Counted from the first letter of the stretch, positions 1-5,352 are shown. The stretch is 5,352 bases of DNA from Chloroflexota bacterium (GCA_003648125.1 QMOE01000206.1:1-5352); one strand, 5' to 3'. Made by a program: numbers and translations. The notes: generated by a model from the letters alone, not told the origin.

Positions 1-17
1 ACGCGGGCATTGGAGTC

Positions 18-46
18 GTAGGGGCGAGGCACTGCCTCGCCCCTCC
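18..46. repeat. Palindrome with GTAG border, GC-rich
   Basis: A 10-bp stem ggggcgaggc/gcctcgcccc (21-30 with 34-43, loop act) is extended by a20-t44. It starts with gtag and ends with ctcc, which resembles the gtag...ctac borders of the palindromes upstream of the operon. A further pair, cgcgggc (2-8) with gcccgcg (59-65), encloses it. Confidence 0.6.
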
Positions 47-112
47 TCGGCGGGGGACGCCCGCGCTCCCAGGCAAGATCCACTACCCGGCGCAAAAATT
101 TGACGGACACCC

Positions 113-148
113 ACCTCAAGGGTTTCCAAAACCCTTGAGGTCTTTTTC
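113..148 (+). terminator. Hairpin with T-tract on the plus strand; possible terminator
   Basis: A perfect 13-bp stem (113-125 with 129-141, arm acctcaagggttt, loop cca) is followed on the plus strand by cTTTTTctc. That is the form of a Rho-independent terminator for transcription entering from the left, so a convergent gene may lie outside the window. The hairpin also sits 12 bases past the stop of kinase C, but in that direction it is followed by GGGTGTCC, not a U-tract. For this operon it may therefore stabilise the 3' end more than terminate. The structure is certain; the role is inferred. Confidence 0.6.
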
Positions 149-153
149 TCGAA

Positions 154-2280
154 TCAAGCGACTATTTTCGCCAACGCGGCGGGGGTGTAGGGCTTGAGCA
201 GCACGTCACGGACGCCAAGCTGCATCAACTCCATCACCCGCTCCACCCGCATATCGGAAGCGACGACGATGGTTTTGCTGCTCGCGCCAGCCCTGCTCAG
301 TCGCTTCAGCACGGCCTGACCGTCAGCCTGTTCCAGTACGTCGTCCATCAGGATCAGGTCGAACGTGACCGGGTCAACCTGCCCCGTGGCGGAACGGGTG
401 ACCGTGTTCCCCGCCGCTCTCAACGTTACTGCGGCAAAGCGGCTCCAACTGTCATCGTCGTCAACGAGCAGGATGAACTTGCCGCGCGGCAGGCTCGCTG
501 CTGGGATGATGCCATCAAAGGCGGGAATCAACATCTCGATCATTGTTCCCCCGCCTGGGATGTTGCTGACCGAAATTTGGCCCTCGATCTGTTTGAGAAT
601 TTGCAGGCATGCCGAAAGCCCCATGCCGGCATGCCTGGCTCCCTTGGTGGTGTAGAAGGCAGCCCAGATTTTGTCCAGTTCCCTTTCCGGGATGCTGGGG
701 CCGCTGTCGCCGATGCGAACGGCGACAAAACGGTTGTCCTCGCTGGGCGCGATCTCCACCGTGATGCGCTGCTCGTCCGCTCCTTCTATGGCCTCCAATG
801 CATTCTGCAGCACGTAGCCAAAAGCGCGGCTCAGTTGAGTGGTGTCCGCCACCGCCAGCGGCAGGTCGGGGGCCACGGTGTAGCTGATCACCTCGACCGG
901 GATATCCATCGCCACTACCGTGTCCTTGAGTACGTCGTCCACCATGGTCGGGCGGGGCTTTTCCTCGCGGGCCGGGCCGATCAGGTGTTCCTGGACGGAG
1001 ACGATCAGCCGGGCGCTATCGTTGATCATTGCCAGGTCTTCGCGCATAGATTCCACCAGGTCGGCGTCGGCCTCCGAGAGCCGCTCCAGATCGTTTTGCA
1101 GCAGGTTGACACTGGCCGAAATAGGCAACGCCTTGTTGCCGATCCAATGGATTGCCTCAATGGTGGCGCTGGCGATGGCCTCAAAGGTCTTGGTGCGCAC
1201 CAATTCGGCGTGAGCGGCCTCCAGTTCTTTGAGCAGGCGGGCATTGTTGATGGCGACGGCCAGTTGGTCGGCCATGGCCTGCAGCGACGTGATGTCATAG
1301 TCGCTGAAGGCGGCCTCTTCGATGCTCTGGACAGTCACAGCGCCGATGACGTCGTCCCGCACGATCAGCGGCAGGGCCATTTCTGAGCGCGTGTCGGGCA
1401 GGTGCGGATTCTTAAAGTGGACTGGCTCCTCGCCCACGTCCAGGGCGATGCGGGCCTTGTGCTGCTCGACGGCGGTGCCGATCATCGAATGGCCGCCCAC
1501 TTTGAGCTTGTGCCCTGCGGCGAGCATAGCCGCGCCAGCCTTTCCCCGGCCAGCGTGTAGCACGGCCCACTTGCCCGTTTCGTCCACCAGGAAGACACCG
1601 GCGTAGTAAAAGTCGTATGCCTCGCAGATAATGTCAACTGCATTATTCAGCAGGCTTTCCAGGTCAAGAATAGAAGTGACGTCGCGCCCGACCTGGGCGG
1701 CGGCTTGCAAAAGTTTGGTGCGGCGGGCGAGTTGATCCAGCAGATCGTAGACCTCGGCGTACAGCCTAGAGTTGTCAATCGCGATAGCCAATTGATCGGC
1801 CATTGCCTGCAAGGCGGTGATGTCGTCGCCGTTGAAAGCGGCTTCTTCGATGCTCTGCACCGTCAGCGCGCCAATGACCTTGCCGCCCACGACAAGTGGC
1901 AACGCCATCTCGGAGCGGGTGTTGGGCAGGTGGGGGTTCTTAAAGTGAACCGGCTCCTCGCCCACGTCCAGGGCGATGATCGCCTTGCCCCTGCCGGTGG
2001 CAGCGCCGATCATTGAGGGGCCGTCCACTTTCAGCCTGTGTCCTTCGGCGAGCATGGCGGCGCCGGCCTCGCCGCGACCAGCGCGCAGCACGGCCCACTC
2101 GCCCGCTTCGTCGAGCAGAAAGACGCCGGAGTAGTAAAAGTTAAACTCGTCACAAATCACGTCAACTGTTTCGTTCAGCAGTTGTTCGGGATCCAATATC
2201 GAACTGACTTTGCGGCTTACCTCGGCCCCGGCCTGAAGCAAGGCCGCGCGTCGTTCGGCCAACGTCACACCTTTTTTCAT
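154..2280 (-). CDS. Kinase C: GAF-GAF-histidine kinase-REC hybrid
   Basis: This is a soluble hybrid kinase of 708 residues and a paralogue of the 818-residue kinase upstream. It has GAF domains at about 15-172 and 191-348, a dimerisation hairpin with likely phospho-acceptor H378 in IHWIGNKALPI, an ATPase domain at about 439-588, and a receiver at about 600-708 with D607/D608, phospho-acceptor D646, S675 and K696 before Pro. The ATPase motifs are eroded: the first N-box Asn is Tyr (Y489, while N493 remains), G1 reads DSGPS with Ser for the second Gly, and G2 reads HAGMGL with one residue fewer than the paralogue. It may be a weak kinase or act mainly as phosphatase or scaffold. The ATG at 2280 is chosen over a GTG one codon upstream because it lies 6 bases from GAGGAG; the GTG would leave only 3. 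Only 7 bases separate the upstream stop from the GTG. The receiver is slightly short at its last helix. No membrane segments are seen. Domain identity is firm; activity is uncertain. Confidence 0.92.
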   Translation of the reverse strand: MKKGVTLAERRAALLQAGAEVSRKVSSILDPEQLLNETVDVICDEFNFYYSGVFLLDEAGEWAVLRAGRGEAGAAMLAEGHRLKVDGPSMIGAATGRGKAIIALDVGEEPVHFKNPHLPNTRSEMALPLVVGGKVIGALTVQSIEEAAFNGDDITALQAMADQLAIAIDNSRLYAEVYDLLDQLARRTKLLQAAAQVGRDVTSILDLESLLNNAVDIICEAYDFYYAGVFLVDETGKWAVLHAGRGKAGAAMLAAGHKLKVGGHSMIGTAVEQHKARIALDVGEEPVHFKNPHLPDTRSEMALPLIVRDDVIGAVTVQSIEEAAFSDYDITSLQAMADQLAVAINNARLLKELEAAHAELVRTKTFEAIASATIEAIHWIGNKALPISASVNLLQNDLERLSEADADLVESMREDLAMINDSARLIVSVQEHLIGPAREEKPRPTMVDDVLKDTVVAMDIPVEVISYTVAPDLPLAVADTTQLSRAFGYVLQNALEAIEGADEQRITVEIAPSEDNRFVAVRIGDSGPSIPERELDKIWAAFYTTKGARHAGMGLSACLQILKQIEGQISVSNIPGGGTMIEMLIPAFDGIIPAASLPRGKFILLVDDDDSWSRFAAVTLRAAGNTVTRSATGQVDPVTFDLILMDDVLEQADGQAVLKRLSRAGASSKTIVVASDMRVERVMELMQLGVRDVLLKPYTPAALAKIVA
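1237..1710 (-). repeat. GAF coding repeat, copy 2 of kinase C
   Basis: This 158-codon unit is of the second-copy type and starts 176 codons after copy 1, the same period as in kinase A. A stretch of 27 bases at 1424-1450 is identical to 1952-1978 in copy 1 of the same gene. Confidence 0.85.
1765..2238 (-). repeat. GAF coding repeat, copy 1 of kinase C
   Basis: This 158-codon unit is of the first-copy type (ICDEF, VDG, IGAATG, ALTVQS). It lies almost at the N-terminus: the protein begins inside the helix (ERRAALLQAGAEVSR) that precedes every GAF copy in the window. Confidence 0.85.
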
Positions 2281-2286
2281 CACATT

Positions 2287-2292
2287 CTCCTC
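2287..2292 (-). promoter_or_regulatory. Shine-Dalgarno site deciding the start of kinase C
   Basis: The minus strand reads GAGGAG, overlapping the TGA stop of the small receiver (2291-2293). Spacing to the ATG at 2280 is 6 bases, which is favourable. Spacing to the GTG at 2283 is only 3 bases. The overlap of stop and ribosome site suggests tight coupling of the second and third genes. Confidence 0.75.
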
Positions 2293-2692
2293 ACTCGTTG
2301 ATTATGTCGTTTACGATCTTGAGCAACCCGGCCTCGCGCCCTTTGACAAAGTAGGCCCGCGCGCCGCGCGCAACCGCTTCCTTGGCCCGGGCGACCTCGT
2401 CGAAGGCGGTGAGGACGACGACCGGGAGGTCGGTGTCAATCTCGACAAGTTTACTCAACAGTTTGAGACCGGCGTTTGGATCTTCTTGCCCTTCCAGGTT
2501 GGGCATATTCAGGTCCAGGATGGCGATGTCGAATGGCTCGCTCTCCTCTCGAGCTGCTTTGAACGCAGCCAGTCCCGCGCTGGCGTTCTCCGCCGTCTCG
2601 ACGTCGAACCCAGCCCGCAGCAGTGTCTTTTCCATACTGCGCCTGACCAGTTTTTCGTCGTCCACCAGCAAAATCCTGATTTCTTTTGTCAT
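2291..2692 (-). CDS. Single-domain response regulator (stand-alone receiver)
   Basis: This 133-residue protein is a receiver domain with no attached output. It shows D11/D12 in LLVDDE, phospho-acceptor D60 in AILDLNMP, T95 in VVVLTA and K117. Two features are unusual. K117 is followed by Gly (FVKG) instead of the usual Pro, and the loop after the phospho-acceptor is several residues longer than normal (NLEGQEDPNAG before LKLL). Proteins of this size act either as phosphate shuttles (Spo0F-like), as switches that bind a partner (CheY- or DivK-like), or as phosphate sinks. Its position between two paralogous kinases suggests that one or both phosphorylate it. The start overlaps the stop of kinase A in an ATGA at 2689-2692, which implies translational coupling, and a good Shine-Dalgarno sequence sits 7 bases upstream. 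The family call is firm; the partner assignment is inferred from gene order. Confidence 0.94.
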   Translation of the reverse strand: MTKEIRILLVDDEKLVRRSMEKTLLRAGFDVETAENASAGLAAFKAAREESEPFDIAILDLNMPNLEGQEDPNAGLKLLSKLVEIDTDLPVVVLTAFDEVARAKEAVARGARAYFVKGREAGLLKIVNDIINE

Positions 2693-5145
2693 TGCTCTAT
2701 CCTTTCGGGGGTGCCGGGCACCTCCTCCAGCGCCGGTAAGAACACGCTGAACGTTGTGCCCAGGCCGACGTCGCTTTCGATTGTGATTTTCCCCTCCAAC
2801 TGTCCCACGATCTGGGCGCAGGCTGGAAGGCCCAGCCCGGTCCCGCCCCGGTCGCCTTTGGTAGTGTAAAACGCCATCCAGATTTTGTCAATCTGGTCGG
2901 GCGGGATGCCGACGCCGTGGTCAATCACGTCAACCACGACAAAGCCCGGTTCATCCGCCATTCGCGCCCAGACGAACAATTTTTTATCTTGGATATTGTC
3001 CATTGCCTCCATGCCGTTTTTGATCAGGTTGGTGAAGACACGGGCCAGTTGACGCTTGTCGGCTCGCACGGGACGCAGGTCACTGGCAAAGAGAGTGCGC
3101 ACGACCTCATCCGGTATTCCCATCGAGGCGATGGTCTCTTCCAGCATCTCGGGCAGAAAGATCGTTTCGAGTTTGCGCTGCCGGGCTGGACCGATGAGGT
3201 CCTCTTTGATGTTCAGAATCGAGCGGGTGCTGCTTTCGATGATTTCCAGGTCCTCAAAGATGGACTCGACGGTCAACGTCTTGCGCAGCCGTTTTAGCGG
3301 CTGGGACTCGAGTTTGGCCTGGATTTCCGCCGTAGAGATGCCGCGTGCGGCTATCTCTGCGGCGGCTTTTGCCAGCAGTTGCGCGAATTTGTGCTCGCGC
3401 AGGTCGGGCGGCATCTCTGCTATGAGCGCGTTAGCCATAATCAGATATTTGACCATGTCCTCTGTGATGCGGGCTACGCTGCCGGGAATGGGGGCGGCCT
3501 TATTGCCCACCCAGTGGATTGATTCGCCGGTCGCTTCGGCGATGGCTTGATAGGTCTTGCTGCGCACCAGTTCAGCGTGAGCTGTCTCCAGGTCCTTGAG
3601 CAAGCGGGCGTTGTTGATGGTGACTGCCAACTGATCGGCCATGGCTTGCAAAGAGGTGACGTCGTCGCTGTTAAAGGTGGTCTCCTCGATGCTTTGAACT
3701 GTCACTGCCCCGATGACCTGCTCGCCCACGATCAGGGGCAGGGCCATCTCGGAACGGGTGTCGGGCAAATGGAGGTTCTTGAAGTAAACCGGCTCTTCCC
3801 CCACGCTCAGAGAGATGCGGGCCTGACGCTGGTCAATGGCAGTGCCGACCATTGAGAGGCCGCCTACTTTTAATCTGTGCCCCTCGGCGATCATGGCGGC
3901 GCCGGCCTCGCCTCGACCGGCACGCAATACGGCCCATTCCCCCGTTTCGTCAACCAGGAAGACGCCAGCGTAGTAGAAATCGTACGCTTCACAGATGATG
4001 TCAACTGTTTTGTGCAACAATTCGTCCAGGTCGAGGATGGAGGTGAATTCACGCCCGACCAGGGCGGCGGCTTCCAGTAATTGCGTGCGCCGGTCGGCCT
4101 GTATCAGCAGTTGTTGGTTCTGGAAGTGAAGCTGGGCGTTGTTGATTGCAATGGCTAGTTGGTCGGCCATCGCTTGCAGGATGGTGGCGTCGTCGGAGGT
4201 AAAGGCGGCTTCTGCGGTGCTTTGAACCGTCAATGCCCCGATGACCTCGTCGCCCGCTATCAGCGGCAACGCTATCTCGGAATGGGTGTTGGGCAGGTGC
4301 GGGTTTTTAAAGTGGAACGGCTCCTCGCCTACATCCAGGGCGATGCACGCTTTACGCTGACCAGTAGCGGCGCCGATCATTGAGTGACCGTCTACTTTTA
4401 GTTTGTGTCCCTCGGCGGTCATAGCAGCGCCCGCCTCTCCCCGTCCTGCGCGCAACACGGCCCACTCGCCTGCTTTATCAATCAGGAACACGCCGGCGTA
4501 GTAGAAGCCAAACTCGTCGCAGATTGCGTCTACGGTGGTACTCAACAGCTCGTCCAGGTCGAGGATGGATGTGATGCTCCGCCCTACTTTGGCTTCGGCT
4601 TCCAACAGGCGTGCCTGGCGCTGCGTTTCTTTCAACAATTGAAGGTTTTGCTCGTCGAGTTCGGCATTGCGCTCCAGGGCCTGGGTTAGCTCGCGAACTT
4701 TATCTTCCAACCGGGCCACCAGTATCTGCTGGTAGGCCTGGCGGAAGCTCTCGTCTTCTAGTTCCTGTCGTTCGCCGGCCAGATAGGATTGCACTTGTTT
4801 TTCAAAGGTGTCTGGGTCGAGAGGTTTGGAGAGGTATCCATCGCAGCCGGCGGCCAGGACGCGCTCTTGAACGTTTCTAGTCACGTCGGCTGTGAGGGCG
4901 ACGATGGGAACATGGGGCATGAGCGATTTGATGCGGGTAGCGACTTCGTAGCCGCTGAGTTGAGGCATGTGCAGATCAACCAGAACGAGATCGGGCCTGG
5001 CCTCTGCTGCCATTTCGATCCCTTGCAGGCCGTCGGTTGCTTCCAAGACGATGTAGCTGGAAGAGAGTAACCGTCGAACGAGTGCGCGTGCTGTTGGCGT
5101 GTCGTCAATGCAGAGGATTTTGGGCTGATCTGTTGCTTGGTTCAT
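2689..5145 (-). CDS. Kinase A: REC-coiled coil-GAF-GAF-histidine kinase
   Basis: This is a soluble sensor kinase of 818 residues with a receiver at its N-terminus. The receiver spans about residues 8-122, with acidic pair D14/D15, phospho-acceptor D57 in LVDLHMP, T85 and K107 followed by Pro. A charged helix, probably a coiled coil, covers about 125-185. Two GAF domains follow at 181-338 and 357-514, then a dimerisation hairpin whose likely phospho-acceptor is H544 in IHWVGNKAAPI. The ATPase domain (about 656-806) has a complete N-box (N706, N710), G1 (DHGVGIP from D742), F-box (FYTTK) and G2 (GGTGLGL, 767-773). No signal peptide or membrane segment is visible, so it should act in the cytoplasm. 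The GAF ligand is unknown. The dimerisation hairpin is 51 residues longer than in the paralogue encoded at 154-2280. ATG at 5145 is the first usable start: no ATG, GTG or TTG lies in frame between it and an upstream stop at 5194-5196. It is the first gene of the operon. Domain calls are firm; autokinase activity is inferred. Confidence 0.93.
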   Translation of the reverse strand: MNQATDQPKILCIDDTPTARALVRRLLSSSYIVLEATDGLQGIEMAAEARPDLVLVDLHMPQLSGYEVATRIKSLMPHVPIVALTADVTRNVQERVLAAGCDGYLSKPLDPDTFEKQVQSYLAGERQELEDESFRQAYQQILVARLEDKVRELTQALERNAELDEQNLQLLKETQRQARLLEAEAKVGRSITSILDLDELLSTTVDAICDEFGFYYAGVFLIDKAGEWAVLRAGRGEAGAAMTAEGHKLKVDGHSMIGAATGQRKACIALDVGEEPFHFKNPHLPNTHSEIALPLIAGDEVIGALTVQSTAEAAFTSDDATILQAMADQLAIAINNAQLHFQNQQLLIQADRRTQLLEAAALVGREFTSILDLDELLHKTVDIICEAYDFYYAGVFLVDETGEWAVLRAGRGEAGAAMIAEGHRLKVGGLSMVGTAIDQRQARISLSVGEEPVYFKNLHLPDTRSEMALPLIVGEQVIGAVTVQSIEETTFNSDDVTSLQAMADQLAVTINNARLLKDLETAHAELVRSKTYQAIAEATGESIHWVGNKAAPIPGSVARITEDMVKYLIMANALIAEMPPDLREHKFAQLLAKAAAEIAARGISTAEIQAKLESQPLKRLRKTLTVESIFEDLEIIESSTRSILNIKEDLIGPARQRKLETIFLPEMLEETIASMGIPDEVVRTLFASDLRPVRADKRQLARVFTNLIKNGMEAMDNIQDKKLFVWARMADEPGFVVVDVIDHGVGIPPDQIDKIWMAFYTTKGDRGGTGLGLPACAQIVGQLEGKITIESDVGLGTTFSVFLPALEEVPGTPERIEQ
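2700..2705 (-). promoter_or_regulatory. Shine-Dalgarno site of the single-domain receiver
   Basis: The minus strand reads AAAGGA seven bases before the ATG at 2692, inside the last codons of kinase A. With the ATGA overlap, it allows both coupled and fresh initiation. Confidence 0.7.
3604..4077 (-). repeat. GAF coding repeat, copy 2 of kinase A
   Basis: This 158-codon unit (residues 357-514) starts exactly 176 codons after copy 1. Markers of the second-copy type are ICEAYDFYYAGVFLVDETG, VGG, GTA and AVTVQS. By hand count it is about 78% identical to copy 2 of kinase C. Confidence 0.85.
4132..4605 (-). repeat. GAF coding repeat, copy 1 of kinase A
   Basis: This 158-codon unit (residues 181-338) is one of four in the window that align without gaps. 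Markers of the first-copy type are ICDEF, VDG, IGAATG and ALTVQS. By hand count it is about 75% identical to copy 1 of kinase C and 71% to copy 2 of its own protein. Confidence 0.85.
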
Positions 5146-5150
5146 ACCAA
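5137..5150 (-). promoter_or_regulatory. Small hairpin holding the start codon of kinase A
   Basis: The minus strand reads TTGGT-ATGA-ACCAA, a 5-bp stem with the start codon in its loop. No Shine-Dalgarno sequence precedes this ATG, in contrast to the two downstream genes. The stem is short and could arise by chance. Confidence 0.3.
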
Positions 5151-5168
5151 ATGCCCGGGTTCCAAGTT

Positions 5169-5197
5169 GTAGCGCGCGGTATGGAAACCGCGCCTAC
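5169..5197. repeat. Palindrome gtag...ctac in the operon leader
   Basis: Outer pairs gtag/ctac (5169-5172 with 5194-5197) and inner pairs gcgcggt/accgcgc (5174-5180 with 5187-5193) form a hairpin with one bulged base and a loop of atggaa. It starts 24 bases before the start codon of kinase A on the minus strand, so it is likely to be in the mRNA leader. Confidence 0.65.
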
Positions 5198-5221
5198 CCC
5201 CAACCGAAATGAAACGCACCC

Positions 5222-5249
5222 GAATGATTATGGTATCTTTTCAATATTC
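5222..5249 (-). promoter_or_regulatory. AT-rich island, candidate promoter of the operon
   Basis: This is the only AT-rich stretch in the leader, and it lies between two palindromes. On the minus strand it contains CATAAT (5232-5227), five of six matches to a -10 box, 82 bases before the start codon. No good -35 box lies 16-18 bases upstream of it. TTGAAA at 5244-5239 looks like a -35 box but has no matching -10. This is suggestive only. Confidence 0.25.
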
Positions 5250-5266
5250 CGGGGCGTTTGCGCGCT

Positions 5267-5293
5267 GTAGCCGCGATTGGAAATCGCGCTGAC
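5267..5293. repeat. Palindrome with ttggaaa core
   Basis: A 7-bp stem cgcgatt/aatcgcg (5272-5278 with 5282-5288, loop gga) is flanked by gtag on the left and ctgac on the right. These borders pair like gtag/ctac with single-base bulges. It has the same layout as the neighbouring palindromes but a different stem sequence. Confidence 0.6.
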
Positions 5294-5294
5294 T

Positions 5295-5318
5295 GTAGGG
5301 CAGGTTTCCAAACCTGCC
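5295..5318. repeat. Palindrome gtag-ggcaggttt-cc-aaacctgcc
   Basis: A perfect 9-bp stem (5299-5307 with 5310-5318) begins with gtag and carries the core tttccaaa. It is followed on the plus strand by tttct, which could make it a weak plus-strand terminator. The core matches the palindrome at the other end of the window (113-141). Confidence 0.65.
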
Positions 5319-5352
5319 TTTCTGTTCAGAGGCAGCAATTCCCGTTATGAGG

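Noticed and set aside
577..1386. Open plus-strand frame of 269 codons opposite kinase C
   Set aside because: It lies wholly antisense to well-conserved GAF and kinase domains, has no recognisable domain, and arises from the codon bias of the true gene.
2281..2283. GTG as the start of kinase C
   Set aside because: It would leave only 3 bases after GAGGAG; the adjacent ATG has a 6-base spacing.
2280..2285. A minimal start-stop frame ATG-TGA overlapping the start of kinase C
   Set aside because: The ATG is only one base from the Shine-Dalgarno sequence, too close for initiation.
3604..4605. GAF domains as bilin-binding phytochrome or cyanobacteriochrome sensors
   Set aside because: No conserved Cys-His chromophore motif is seen in any copy; the few cysteines (for example in ICDEF and ICEAY) are not in that context.
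1705..4689. Recurring, similar plus-strand open frames opposite the GAF repeats
   Set aside because: They resemble one another only because the sense-strand GAF copies do; they are mirror images of the repeats, not a gene family.
5239..5244. TTGAAA as a -35 box
   Set aside because: The hexamer 17 bases downstream is GGGTGC, which is nothing like a -10 box.
5169..5318. The palindromes as a short CRISPR array
   Set aside because: The units differ in sequence and spacing, and there are no identical repeats with unique spacers.

Overview
The window holds one compact operon of three signalling genes. All three lie on the minus strand and are transcribed from right to left. GAF domains with this wording (FYYAGVFLVDETGEW, LRAGRGEAGAAM, ALPLIVG..VIGA[LV]TVQS, LQAMADQLA[IV]AINNAR), stacked in tandem in soluble kinases, together with the fairly high GC content, suggest a member of the Chloroflexota, probably Anaerolineae or a related class. 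This is an inference from family resemblance; there is no rRNA or other marker gene to confirm it.

Layout in order of transcription. (1) Bases 5146-5352 form an intergenic leader with three short palindromes and an AT-rich island that may hold the promoter. (2) Bases 5145-2689 encode kinase A, 818 residues: receiver, coiled coil, GAF, GAF, divergent histidine-kinase core. (3) Bases 2692-2291 encode a stand-alone receiver of 133 residues that overlaps kinase A by ATGA. (4) Bases 2280-154 encode kinase C, 708 residues: GAF, GAF, histidine-kinase core of the same divergent type, receiver at the C-terminus. Its Shine-Dalgarno sequence overlaps the stop codon of the small receiver. (5) Bases 1-153 are non-coding, with two strong hairpins.

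The two kinases are paralogues. Each has two GAF copies of 158 residues that align without gaps, and the repeat period is exactly 176 codons in both genes. By hand count, GAF1 of A resembles GAF1 of C (about 75%) and GAF2 of A resembles GAF2 of C (about 78%) more than the two copies within one protein resemble each other (about 71-73%). This suggests that the GAF doubling came first and the whole-gene duplication second, after which the receiver was placed at opposite ends of the two proteins.

The genes probably form a cytoplasmic phospho-signalling module: two GAF-sensing kinases, a small shuttle receiver between them, and receivers that can feed back on each kinase. All three receivers keep the acidic pocket, phospho-acceptor Asp and Lys. 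No DNA-binding, enzymatic or Hpt output domain is encoded here, so the final output lies elsewhere. The most unusual points are the shared H-box HW[VI]GNKA.PI, a 51-residue insertion in the dimerisation hairpin of A, and erosion of the ATP-binding motifs in C.
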